Source: Didymella arachidicola
Taxonomy: Eukaryota; Ascomycota; Dothideomycetes; Pleosporales; Didymellaceae
Reading direction: 5' to 3'
Assembly: GCA_016630955.3 (NCBI GenBank)
Contig: CM049987.1
Location: forward strand, 2,728,001 to 2,792,000
DNA length: 64,000 nt
Positions 11,901-21,920 of the stretch are shown here, one piece after another. Every line of letters begins with the position of its first letter. Within the stretch, counting starts at the first letter, position 1. The translations under genes were made by a program, and so were the position numbers. Under the pieces are notes generated by a model. It worked only from the letters and a program-made list of their open reading frames with translations. It had not been told where the DNA came from and ran no database searches.

Positions 11901-13452
11901 CGACCGCACATTTTCTCACGCCGTGACATCGACTTGGGACAACGAAGAGCCAACCCTTGTACCCAAGGACATACGCGAGCATGTCCACGCAAGGATGAAC
12001 ACGGAACGCAACAAGTACCCACGATACAAGCTCGATGGCGTGACAAGACTCGCTTTCAAGGACAGTAGTGACTCTGGCATTGATCAGAAGGAGTCCATGC
12101 GCGACTTCCTAGACACGGTCGAGGACTACGTAGGCAAGAAAGCTGCTAAGCTGGAAACTACACTGCTCTACTTGGGCGTTGCGGAACCTTCTCAGAGTCT
12201 CAAGAAGCTTTCAGATGAGGTTGCTGAGAAGTATAGCCTCGCTGATGGTATTGCGAAGATCTCCCAGAGAGCTCTCGATACCTTCATCGACCTTTGTCTT
12301 ACCAAATATCACCGCTCACGAGTACAGCCTGGTCACGCCGTTGGTGCCATTGGTGCCCAATCCATCGGTGAGCCTGGTACTCAGATGACTCTGAAGACTT
12401 TCCATTTTGCTGGTGTCGCTGGTATGTCCATCACCCAGGGTGTTCCTCGTATCAAGGAAATCATCAACGCCTCATCAACCATCTCTACCCCCGTCATCAC
12501 TTGCGAGCTGTCCAACAAGGTCTCCGAGTCCGCCGCACGTATCGTTAAGGCCCGTGTTGAGAAGACCTTCCTGCGCGACATCATCTCCTATGTCGAAGAT
12601 GTATGGCATCCTAGTGGTGCCTACATTGCCATGCGCATCGACTGGGATACCGTCAACGCACTCTTCGTCGACATTCAACCACACGATATCATCCGCGCAA
12701 TCAACAAGCACAAGCCTCTCAAGTGGGGCAAATCTGGCACCTCTATCCGCATCTCGTCATCTCTTATCCGCGTCGAGGTTGCTGATCCAAATGCCGCCAA
12801 AAAGCGCCCAACCAAGACTGCGCGCAATCAGAAGGAATTCTTTGAGCGCGTACAGCAGGTCAAGGCACTAATTCCCGATGTTGTCATCAAAGGCTATGCA
12901 GACTGCCAGCGTGCTATCATCAAGAAAGACACTGCGCCGAACAAGAATGGCGACTACGAATGCCAGCTCCTTGTTGAAGGATACGGATTCAAGGACTGCA
13001 TGACCACCCCCGGTATCGAGCCGTACACTACCAAATCCAACCACGTCATGGAAGTCCGCGATGTGCTTGGTATCGAAGCCGCACGCTCCACTATCGTGCG
13101 TGAAATCAGCTCCGTCATGGGCAACATGGACATCGATCCTCGTCACATGCAGCTTCTCGCAGACGTCATGACTTTCAAGGGCGATGTGTACGGTATCACT
13201 CGTTTCGGTCTCCAGAAGACAAGAGATTCGGTGCTGCAGCTTGCTAGTTTCGAGAAGACGCCTGACCATCTCTTTGAAGCGGCAGCGAGAGGAAAGATCG
13301 ATAGCATTGACGGTGTGTCTGAGTGCATTATTATGGGTCAGAGCGTAAAGCTGGGCACTGGCGCTATGCAGGTCATTCGGCCGCTGGGCTTGACGACTAA
13401 CGAGGTGAAGGTTAAGAGGACGATGTTCGAGGATGGGTGGGATGCATTGTAG
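8963..13452 (+). CDS. RPC1: DNA-directed RNA polymerase III largest subunit
   Basis: This is the largest catalytic subunit of RNA polymerase III (Rpc160/RPO31), which makes tRNA, 5S rRNA and U6 in the nucleus. Exon 1 is 8963-9051. A 53-nt intron (GTAGGG...GCAG, 9052-9104) leads into exon 2, 9105-13452, giving 1478 aa. This junction yields IKHIQFGIYSNQDIVNQAV, which matches the family's N-terminus. The N-terminal zinc site CGTCGEGLDKCNGHFGH is clear. The catalytic NADFDGDE motif with three Asp is at residues 528-535. The bridge-helix and trigger-loop region (SGREGLVDTAVKTAETGY) and the C-terminal GAIGAQSIGEPGTQMTLKTF block are intact. The ending fits Pol III (SVLQLASFEKTPDHLFEAA), and the heptad-repeat tail of Pol II is absent. 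The gene appears fully functional. Confidence 0.98.
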
Positions 13453-14120
13453 TCGAGTGGCGATGGTTTGCTTGATCAAGGCGAGAAGTGGGTGCATGGA
13501 CAGGCGTTTCGGAGCTTTGATCCAGTTACATGGTCTTGATGCATAGCGGTGGTCGTTTGCATCAGATACACACAGAAATTTCCAGACTTAGCATCATTGT
13601 GGGAGCTCCTTCCATGCACTGATAGCCTTCCACGTTACGAGCTTCATACATGAACTAGCGCATTGCTACAAAATGCGAACATGCTGTCAGCGAGTCCATA
13701 ACTCGGAGTTGCTACTTTGCATGCGTCATGCAAACTCATTTGCGGCCTATGACACTTTTAGAGTACAACACCCATTATAGTGGTTCGGCGGATCTTGGCG
13801 ATGGCCTCTAGATCCGAGCTATGTCCGGTGCTAACCTCAACCTTGTCTTCACATTGCCCCATGGCATTTGCCATTCACCAGATCTCAATTTTGCGCCGCA
13901 AAAGCCAAGCAGGGTTGATCACAATCCAGTATATGCAGTACAAAGTATCTCCACAGCCGACCATCATACAAGGTCGTTCATATAATGGATTCACGGGAAA
14001 TTGTAGCGGAGTCGCCGTTCCTTGCGCTGCCCGGCGGTATGCATAGCCAAGTGACTACAGACACTGCCGCTTGAGCTGACACAGCACAAAGAACTGAGAA
14101 ATCGCATATACAACTATATA
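13453..14120. other. Intergenic region, no supported gene
   Basis: This is the RPC1 3' flank. A short ORF at 13780-14046 has no recognisable features. Nothing else is seen. Confidence 0.5.
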
Positions 14121-14858
14121 TTGGAGCATCATGAATTCAGAGTCTTGCGAAAACGCACTACACGGCCGAAGCCTGCTGATTCAATCCGGGATTCGCCCCG
14201 TTGGCGATCGGGCTATGGCTTAACACAGGTCTGTCGCACTATCCGATTTGAATTCCATCCCCTGTACAAAACAGCCATCATAGACAGCATCTTACCGCAG
14301 GACTTATACGAGTACCTTGACGTGTTTCTGAGACCACCCGGCACCAGCAATGACAAGATCACCGGCTCCGTCATCATCGACTTCTCCGTGACCGTCTCCT
14401 CAATCCTTGACATCAAGCCCATCCTCCTACTTCTCCGTGACGCCAACAACTTCCACATTGGCACCTCCGACATCCACGAGCCCAAGGATTTCCAGCTCGG
14501 CCCGCACCTCCCCGTCCCAGGCCTCCGTGATATCCTCACACATCTCTACGATATCGTGGATATGGACGTGTTCTACGATTACCTGGAGAACGCAATGACC
14601 ATGCTGGAGGTCGAATGCGACGATACGAAAGGTGTGGAGATTGTCTTCGAGCTTGATCAAGACTACTGGGAACCCTGGATGGGGGTGTGGAGTAGGCCTC
14701 AAGATGACCCGCAGAGTCGCGTCGGTATTCCGCTGGAGATAGCGGATGATGTTGTGCAGTGGGGTAAGGCATGTGGAATGGAATTGAATCGGGCGGAGGG
14801 GAGCCACTTGACTGTTAATTTTCGCCGGGGCCTGCGGAGTTCGCCAGGTACGAAGTGA
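14121..14858 (+). CDS. Hypothetical protein with GLTQVCRTIR motif
   Basis: The ORF encodes 245 aa. The segment YGLTQVCRTIRFEFHPLY resembles the short motif (LTQVCRQIRAEF) seen after the N-terminal F-box-like part of many small uncharacterised Dothideomycete proteins. The remainder is mixed alpha/beta with no signal peptide or membrane segment. The family's usual N-terminal Leu-Pro-rich part is not visible here. The start is therefore uncertain and the gene may be N-terminally truncated or have an unseen 5' exon. Function unknown. Confidence 0.5.
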   Translation: MEHHEFRVLRKRTTRPKPADSIRDSPRWRSGYGLTQVCRTIRFEFHPLYKTAIIDSILPQDLYEYLDVFLRPPGTSNDKITGSVIIDFSVTVSSILDIKPILLLLRDANNFHIGTSDIHEPKDFQLGPHLPVPGLRDILTHLYDIVDMDVFYDYLENAMTMLEVECDDTKGVEIVFELDQDYWEPWMGVWSRPQDDPQSRVGIPLEIADDVVQWGKACGMELNRAEGSHLTVNFRRGLRSSPGTK

Positions 14859-14924
14859 TTCTTTGTTAGCTGGGTGAACATGTTTTCTGTTTGCCGACTC
14901 AGATTGCAGCGCTCTGCTTTTGGA

Positions 14925-15130
14925 GTGTCTGCTTCAACGAAATAGATTATCAGTTCTGCTAAAGGATATGCAGCGCAATTGTTGTAAAAGTGTAGGAAGC
15001 TGTAACAAGTACAAGTTATATCGGAAATTCAGAGTGTTTGAAAGTAGAGTACTAATAATCACTAATTTAACCTTTGAAAGTTCATTAGCTTCTGGTCATA
15101 GAAGACGTTATTCTTATGAAAATGTTAGGC
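14925..15130. other. AT-rich patch of unknown origin
   Basis: About 200 bp between the orphan gene and the GTPase gene is visibly richer in A and T than its surroundings, with runs such as TACTAATAATCACTAATTTA. No ORF or terminal repeat is evident. It could be a decayed repeat fragment or simply the promoter of the GTPase gene. Confidence 0.3.
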
Positions 15131-15259
15131 TCGAGGTGGACCATGCCAAGGCGCGGATAGGTATCTTCAATCGCCGCTATCGCCGTAGCTTCACACCTCA
15201 CCCGTCGACCATGTAGATTACAGCACTCGCGCGCCTTTGCTGCGCTGTTGGAACTTGTC

Positions 15260-15994
15260 ATGGACACTCCAGAAATCACAGTGCTTTTGCTCGGAGACGC
15301 CGAGTGCGGCAAGTCAACCTTTTTGTCGTAAGTGCCATCTTCACCGATGACATCTCCTAGCTCATCCTGTGGCGCTCTAGATGACCATGTCGAGCTTTCA
15401 CTTGTCAAAGAAGAGAGGGTCAGCTAATGTATGAGCAGTCGTCTCAGCCTTGGTGTTCAGCCGCGCAATGATGACCTCCCACCGTACGCGCTACCGAAAC
15501 TCCGCGACTCAGACCAGCCCTTCGAGTTCGACATCTCGCTGTACGGACGTCCATACAGACTGCGCTTCTTTGATACCAAAAGTCCCGAGAACTACACGCT
15601 CCTGCATCCCAACTTTGTTATACTCTGCTATGACATCAGCTCGCGCGCATCTCTCGATTCGCTCAGCAAGAATTGGCTCCCTATAGTTAACGGCAACTTC
15701 AACTACGACGAGAATCTGCCAGTGATGGTTCTTGGCTTGAAACGAGATCTGCGCAAGCAATGGACACTTCAAGAAGTAGGCGAAGACAAGCAAGGCAAAG
15801 GGCCGAGCGTCATGCCTCATGAAGGCCTACAGGCTGCGCAGCGTATGCTATGTGATCACTATGCCGAGTGCAGTGCTTTGACAGGCGAGCTGTGCCGAGA
15901 GGTTCTGCAAGATGTCGCAAAGACTTGCGCAAAGACAACGACTGCAGATGGCGCGAAAGGTGGAGGGCCTCTTTCGGACTGTGTCGTCATGTAA
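15260..15994 (+). CDS. Atypical Rho/Ras-like small GTPase with CAAX box
   Basis: Exons 15260-15327 and 15439-15994 flank a 111-nt intron (GTAAGT...GCAG) and give 207 aa. The N-terminal P-loop GDAECGKS (residues 12-19) marks a small GTPase. The switch II segment reads DTKSPE where Rho/Ras proteins have DxxGQE, so both the invariant Gly and the catalytic Gln are missing. The guanine-specificity motif is LKRD instead of (N/T)KxD, and ECSALTGE corresponds to the G5 motif. The protein ends CVVM, a CAAX box predicting prenylation and membrane attachment. GTP hydrolysis is probably weak or absent. A related Pezizomycotina Rho-like group may share the degenerate switch II; I could not verify this. 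Confidence 0.85.
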
Positions 15995-16942
15995 CGATGT
16001 ATTGTAGTGGCTGCCAAACCAGCGCACGCAACTCGTGACAGATGCCAGAGGCTTGCTCTACCATACTGCCTTGGCACGGTAGAAAGAAGGATGCTTCACA
16101 CCACGACGTGACGCGCATATCCCGTATGGTGGTCAGATCGCTTCGTACGAGCGGCGCACTAGATCCAACCCTTGTTGCCGCGAGCTGCTCATCTTGATAT
16201 CGCGACAATTGCATTATCATGTTGACTCAACCGACCAGATCGGAGTTCGGCCGATCTATGATGTGTTTCAGCTTCTGAGTTGCGGAACTTGTCCGGAAGA
16301 AGCAACGCAGGTACAGGAATCTGAAGCGACGAGAGCCTTGGACTGTTTCTTGCTCCAGTCCAAAGTATCAGTATAAGCATCTTAGTAAGCTTCTTCTCGA
16401 GAAGTCCTGTTGCAACCATGGACATGAACGGCTTCCTGGCCTCCGTTACTGCCGCCATTCAGGCGTCCATGTCGGTCATAGAGCGCACTAGCTGCAAAAG
16501 TAGGTCTACTCAACGCGAGCAATGGCAAAGCTATCCGCAGGATCTGTGTGAGACTGTATCTTCGACATGTTTACGAAAGACTTGAATACCCTAGAGTCGG
16601 CTCCGATGCTCTGGCTGACCATGATGCTCACGCCGGCTGGACTGCCTGCGATGAAGCTCATCACTACAGTTCAATTCAGCGACGCTGGCATCCAATACAA
16701 TAGGTAGGATGCAACCATCACGTCTATATCACACACCATCAGCCCGAGTCTAGCTGTTATCATGGGTGCGCTGTACGCAAGCGAAGCTGCAATTTGAGCC
16801 AGGTTCTGCGACATGACGCTGATGTTTTCACCTCCACACAGAGGTGGAAGTCAAGCAGCCACAAACGAAGATCTCAAAGTGATAAAATCACCCCACACGC
16901 CTAAATTGCGTTAGAGGGTCCCCGAACATAATCAACTCAGCA
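15995..16942. other. Intergenic region, no supported gene
   Basis: This is the 3' flank of the GTPase gene and promoter of the secreted-protein gene. A short frame near 16418 (MDMNGFLASVTAAIQ) is probably chance. No repeats are seen. Confidence 0.5.
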
Positions 16943-18141
16943 ATGAGACTTCTGCACATCCTTCTGCCTGTGCTTGCGGTGAGCGCACATAACGTTTCCT
17001 TCTTCAGGTGAGTACACAAAGTACATTTGTGTGTTTGATAGGATGCTCTTCATTCTTAGCAAAACAATACTAATGTAGCCATTGTAGTCATGACATGAGA
17101 AATGGTGTCTCGCCATATCGCCTTGGTGTAGACATTGGCATCGACACCGCAACAGACCCTCCCGTTCGAGGTCCGCCACCCCCTCTGCCGAAAAGACTTG
17201 TCGAGTCAGCCAGCGACGATCTATGGACCAAGTGTTCTGACAAGGGCTGCACACTATCATCTGCCATGCAAGGCAATGACGCCGCTGCAGGCTCTACATA
17301 CAATCCGAAGCGAGATACTGCTAGAAGTTCATTTCGCAGCACAGATGACCTCCAACGGTGGGTTTGGAGCGAATTCCCTTCAGAAAGAATTGCTGCATCT
17401 TTTTACGACTTCTACCGCACCTGGGGTATCGGAGAAGCACTCGAAGGTCTAGGAATCTCCCAATACTCAGACGAGCACGAGGGCGGCGAGCATCATTTGC
17501 TCGCTATCGATCACCGACAGTACGGTCCATTGGCAGGTGATGTCGACAAGCAATCGTACGACGTCGACGGCAAGATCTTCCGAGCAACAGGCGCTTCCTA
17601 CACGTTCACCATCGATGTCAAGGATGGTGTCATTATGGGTTTGAACCGGGTCTCACCACGTTATGCTGCAAAAGATCGCAGGCCGCCTGTACCAAGCGAC
17701 CAGTGGCCGGCAGTAAGGCAATTTTCCGACGTTGCCTGGATCGGTTGGGACTTGATGACTAATGGCGATGAGATTCGAGGCCTTCGATACTTTCTTTCGG
17801 TGGGCATTATCAACACTGAGACTAAGCAAGTGGTTCGTCGTGCCTTGAATGCCAAAGGCTGGGAGCTGAGTCTGTGGCCCGGCCACATGTTCGAGCGACA
17901 CTGGCCAGAGGCGCAGGCACTGATAGGTACGCTGGGATCCCGCTTTTCGAAAGATTGAAGCTGAAGCGATGTGACAGGTACCCCCAATCTTCTAGGTTTC
18001 GCCTACTTCCTGATCGAGCACAAAGATGACCTGGGCGATATGTTCATCGAGAAGGTGCAGGTGTTCCAGTCTGACACTGCAGCTCGCAATCCGTCAATCG
18101 TCTTGCACTTGTCGCGGCTACAGACTCAGAAACAATTCTAG
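16943..18141 (+). CDS. Predicted secreted protein of unknown function
   Basis: The three-exon model 16943-17007, 17088-17926, 17996-18141 gives 349 aa. Exon 1 encodes a short signal peptide (MRLLHILLPVLAVSAHNVSF). Intron 1 (80 nt) has GTGAGT, a good TACTAAT branch site and a GTAG end. Intron 2 (69 nt) starts GTACGC and ends TCTAG, joining EAQALIG to FAYFLIEHKDDLGD in frame. The mature protein is soluble and Trp-rich (DDLQRWVWSEFPSERIA, WPAVRQFSDVAWIGWDLM), with few Cys. I recognise no catalytic motif. Whether it is an enzyme, effector or structural secreted protein cannot be said. Confidence 0.7.
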
Positions 18142-19175
18142 CAGCGTAACAACGATAGGGCAGTCGTTGTGGAGGTTGTCAAAACGGTGGAGTTGCACCC
18201 CTTGCGGGCCAAGCTGTGAGGTAGATCATGGAGGAAGGAGCGAGCTCGTGCGATGTCCTTGTCTGCAGAAATGACAGCTTGCCACATTTCGTGAATTTAG
18301 ATTTTCTTCAACCACGGCTTTGCAGCACTTTTCATTCCTGTCAGGCCATAGGAGTCCCGTTGTGAATTAACCCGAGCCAGTCCAGCTAGCAACCACCGCG
18401 TACAAGCCGAGGCTCTGCGACTCTCACCTCCTACGGCAGAAACCGGAGCGCAGCACACGATGCACGTCGACCATACTCACATGAGCAAACCAACATGAAG
18501 CCATATGAATTTCGAAGCCAATGGCGCTCGCCAGGCACTCGGCGCCGGCTGCCCGCATGTGAGAGGGGACGCAGACGCAGGGCAGCTGGAGCATACATAA
18601 GTACAACACACATCGCCCACTGTCGAAATGCTCTTTATGCTATGATTGCACCCAACTGGCCAACCGGCTGCAGATGTCGTGCGTGCAGACGTCAGGCATG
18701 CCCCTCCCCCGCCAAAACCCCGTCGTAGGATCGCGCGCGTGATGTCAATCAACGCGACGCATTGCACGACCAATGCACGACACGGCACTTCCTGCAGGCA
18801 CTTCCAGACAATGTCGCAGGCGGTTCTTCTGCGCCCGTGCTCTTCATGCGCGCTGGGTATGACCTGTGCCGTTCGCCCGACATCTCACCTGCTGCTTGCG
18901 GACGCCGTCGCTGTATAGGCGCGGCATGCTACGGCTACTTAAAAAGGCTATGGCGCTGCGAGCCCAGTCCCAGCCAGACTGCCTGCGAACCTCGGGAGAG
19001 CTTTGACCCGCACCGTTCTCCACAGAGAGCTCCCCACCTATCTTCCGCCTATCATTCCGAGCTCGCAGGCTGGACAGACGCTACCGCGGCCGGCAAGCGC
19101 AGGACGACCCTTTGGCGATTTTCGTCGAGACTCATACACCGAGGCTATAGATAACTAAACACCACGCCATCCGCC
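18142..19175. promoter_or_regulatory. Upstream region of the NADP-isocitrate dehydrogenase gene
   Basis: This is a 1-kb gap with no supported gene. CCAAT-like motifs occur (for example near 18520 and 18770), and an A-rich motif CTTAAAAAGG sits near 18940. Which of these is functional cannot be told from sequence. Confidence 0.35.
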
Positions 19176-20740
19176 ATGAGGCTCACTACTTCAGCTTCTG
19201 CTGCCCTCCGCACCGCGACCACCCCTGCACGCCTCTCCTCCCGTACCTTTGCGACTCGTGCCATTGCGAGCCAGACTACTGCGAAATCGGCTCTGTTCTC
19301 CAACGCGCGACGAACCACTACAGGCTCTTCCGCAGCACCAACAGCCCTCTTCTCCTCCCAGCAGTTCAGCCAGCAGCTCAGGATGGCGTCCTCTACTCCT
19401 GCCTCGGGCATCAAGAAGATCAAGGTGGTGAACCCGGTGGTCGAGCTCGACGGCGACGAGATGACTCGCATCATCTGGCAGACCATCAAGGACAAGTTCA
19501 TCCACCCCTACCTCGACATTGACCTCAAGTACTACGATCTCGGACTTGAGTACCGTGACGAGACCAACGACCAGGTCACTCTCGATGCCGCCGAGGCCAT
19601 CAAGAAGTACTCTGTCGGTGTCAAGTGCGCGACCATCACCCCCGATGAGCAGCGTGTCGAGGAGTTCAAGCTCAAGAAGATGTGGCTGTCGCCCAACGGC
19701 ACCATCCGTAACCACCTGTAAGCCTTACAAGCCCAATTGCTGGAATTCACGCTAATTCGACAAAGTGGAGGAACTGTCTTCCGCGCACCCATCGTTATTC
19801 CCCGCGTGCCCCGTCTCGTACCAAGCTGGAAGCAGCCCATCATCATCGGCCGTCACGCTTTCGGTGACCAGTATCGCGCAAAGGACCGCGTCATCGACGG
19901 CGAGGGCACCCTCGAGATGGTCTTCACCCCCAAGGGCGGCGAGCCCCAGACGATCAAGGTCTACGACTTTCCCGCTGGTGGAGGTGTCGCCCAGACCCAG
20001 TACAACACCACCGAGTCCATCTCTGGATTCGCACACGCTTCCATGAAGCTCGCGCTCGACAAGAAGCTGCCGCTGTACATGAGCACCAAGAACACGATTC
20101 TGAAGGCCTACGACGGCAAGTTCAAGGATACTTTCCAGGAGATCTACGAGTCCACATACAAAAAGGACTTCGATGCTGCTGGCATCTGGTACGAGCACCG
20201 TCTCATTGACGACATGGTCGCCCAGATGATCAAGAGCGAGGGTGGCTACATCATCGCCATGAAGAGTACGTGCTGCACTGCGGAATAATGAGAAAATTAT
20301 GCTAACGCACGCCAGACTACGACGGTGACGTCCAGTCCGACATCGTTGCCCAGGGATTCGGCTCTCTCGGTCTCATGACCTCCGTCCTCATCACTCCCGA
20401 CGGCAAGACCTTCGAGGCTGAGGCCGCCCACGGCACAGTCACTCGCCACTACCGCGAGCATCAGAAGGGCAACGAGACCTCCACAAACCCCATCGCCTCC
20501 ATCTACGCCTGGACACAAGGTCTTAGCAAGCGCGGTGAGCTTGACAACACCCCCGAGCTTGTCGTCTTTGCCGAGCAGCTCGAAAAGGCGTGCGTTGACA
20601 CCGTCGACGTCGATGGCATCATGACCAAGGATCTTGCGCTTGCATGCGGCAAGAAGGACAGGGGCAGCTGGGTCACAACAAATGAATACCTCGATGCTGT
20701 TGAGAGGAGGCTCAAGGCCAGCCTCAAGGAGAAGTTGTAA
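19176..20740 (+). CDS. IDP1: NADP-dependent isocitrate dehydrogenase, mitochondrial
   Basis: It catalyses oxidative decarboxylation of isocitrate to 2-oxoglutarate, making NADPH. Exons 19176-19717, 19766-20265 and 20316-20740 are separated by 48- and 50-nt introns and give 488 aa. The first about 65 residues are Arg/Ser/Thr/Ala-rich without acids, a mitochondrial presequence. The enzyme proper begins at IKKIKVVNPVVELDGDEMTR. Family landmarks include LSPNGTIRN (isocitrate-binding loop), YDGDVQSDIVAQGFGSLGLM (metal-binding Asp region) and EAAHGTVTRHYREH (NADP site). A second in-frame ATG at 19383 (codon 70, MASSTPASG) lies just before the catalytic core and could start a cytosolic form. The C-terminus KEKL is only a weak match to a peroxisomal signal. 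Confidence 0.97.
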
Positions 20741-21412
20741 AGTGATAGTGGAAAGGAAAGGACGAAGAGCATGTTGAGCGACCTTTTGAACCAGCTGGTA
20801 GATATCGGCAAATCTAGATACCTGTAGATGGAGTTTTGGCTTACCCTATCCAGGGAAGCAGTGTGAATACAGCGATATCAAAAGCACTCAAAATTGCTAG
20901 CCTTCATCTGTGGCTCGTCCATGTCCGTTGTCGCTCCATGGAAAATATCTTAGTTCGGACTTGTTTTCCGTCAGCGCCGACATCGCACACATGACAAGTA
21001 CAAGTTCGTCAAGCCTTCAACATGGCCACGAATGTAAACCCGATCGAACATAATGTTTGGAACTTTGTCCCTGACCCTGAAGGACACTGTGTAGGCGCTT
21101 ACAACGCACTATAAGAAGTCATACAGCTACTTCTGAGCACCCCGTACGCAACGTCTTGAAGGGGCTGGCAGCAGATGCCCAAAACATCCGGAACACCCAC
21201 ACATTGCGCTTTTGCTCTTGCACGCTGTTGTCCACCCTGGCTTTCATTTTTGCCTTTTACCACAGGTGCTGCATCTTCTTGCTTTCTCTATTTTCTCATG
21301 CTCGTGCATCGGCTGTCGCTATGTCTCACAGCAGCACGCTTGCAAGCATGGCAAGACATGGTGATTGCGGTTTGTTTGTTACACATGTTGTTTCGGAAAC
21401 CTGTGTGAAATT

Positions 21413-21448
21413 CTTTCTCTGTTTTCTCTGTTTTCTCTGTTTTCTCTC
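21413..21448 (+). repeat. 9-nt tandem repeat, about four units
   Basis: The unit TTTTCTCTG is repeated about four times, the first and last imperfect. It lies in the CT-rich upstream region of the next gene and is likely a slippage-prone microsatellite. Confidence 0.8.
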
Positions 21449-21777
21449 CTGCAAACTCATTATCTCAATTCTCTAGTCTCAATTGCCGTGGTGTTGGTAC
21501 GTACGCTCCGTTCAGCCCTCTGCTTCTGTTTGTCACTGTTTCGAACTTTCGAACCCTGGGCAACATCACCGCGCAACACCCGTACCGCCTCATGCAGGGT
21601 CCACATTGCTCAACATAACATTGAAATAAACAATCAAACCCATCAGTTCTGTCTATCGACCAAGTCATTTGGATCCAACTTTGAAATCTCGAAAATTTAG
21701 TAGCTGATAGTAAGTTCCTCGTTCTTCATTCCACGCGAAATTACCACATCCGTGCCCTCTCCACACCCTCCACGCCC

Positions 21778-21807
21778 AACCAGACATCCCAACCAGACAT
21801 CCCAACC
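21778..21807 (+). repeat. 13-nt direct repeat, two units
   Basis: CAACCAGACATCC occurs twice head to tail, about 120 bp before the next start codon. No function is apparent. Confidence 0.7.
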
Positions 21808-21920
21808 TAGATTGTCAGGAAACCTAATCCTGCCCAATCGTTCGAGCTTGTCGTTATAAATATTGAGAGTCACATGACTGTTTCTTTCACTGACACGACG
21901 ACGTCACGCAGCCATCCAGG

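Larger units (their letters stand above)
20741..21920. other. Intergenic region with pyrimidine-rich tracts
   Basis: A 1.2-kb gap without a supported gene. From about 21180 the + strand becomes pyrimidine-rich, common in fungal promoters. Two short tandem repeats lie here and are listed separately. Confidence 0.5.
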
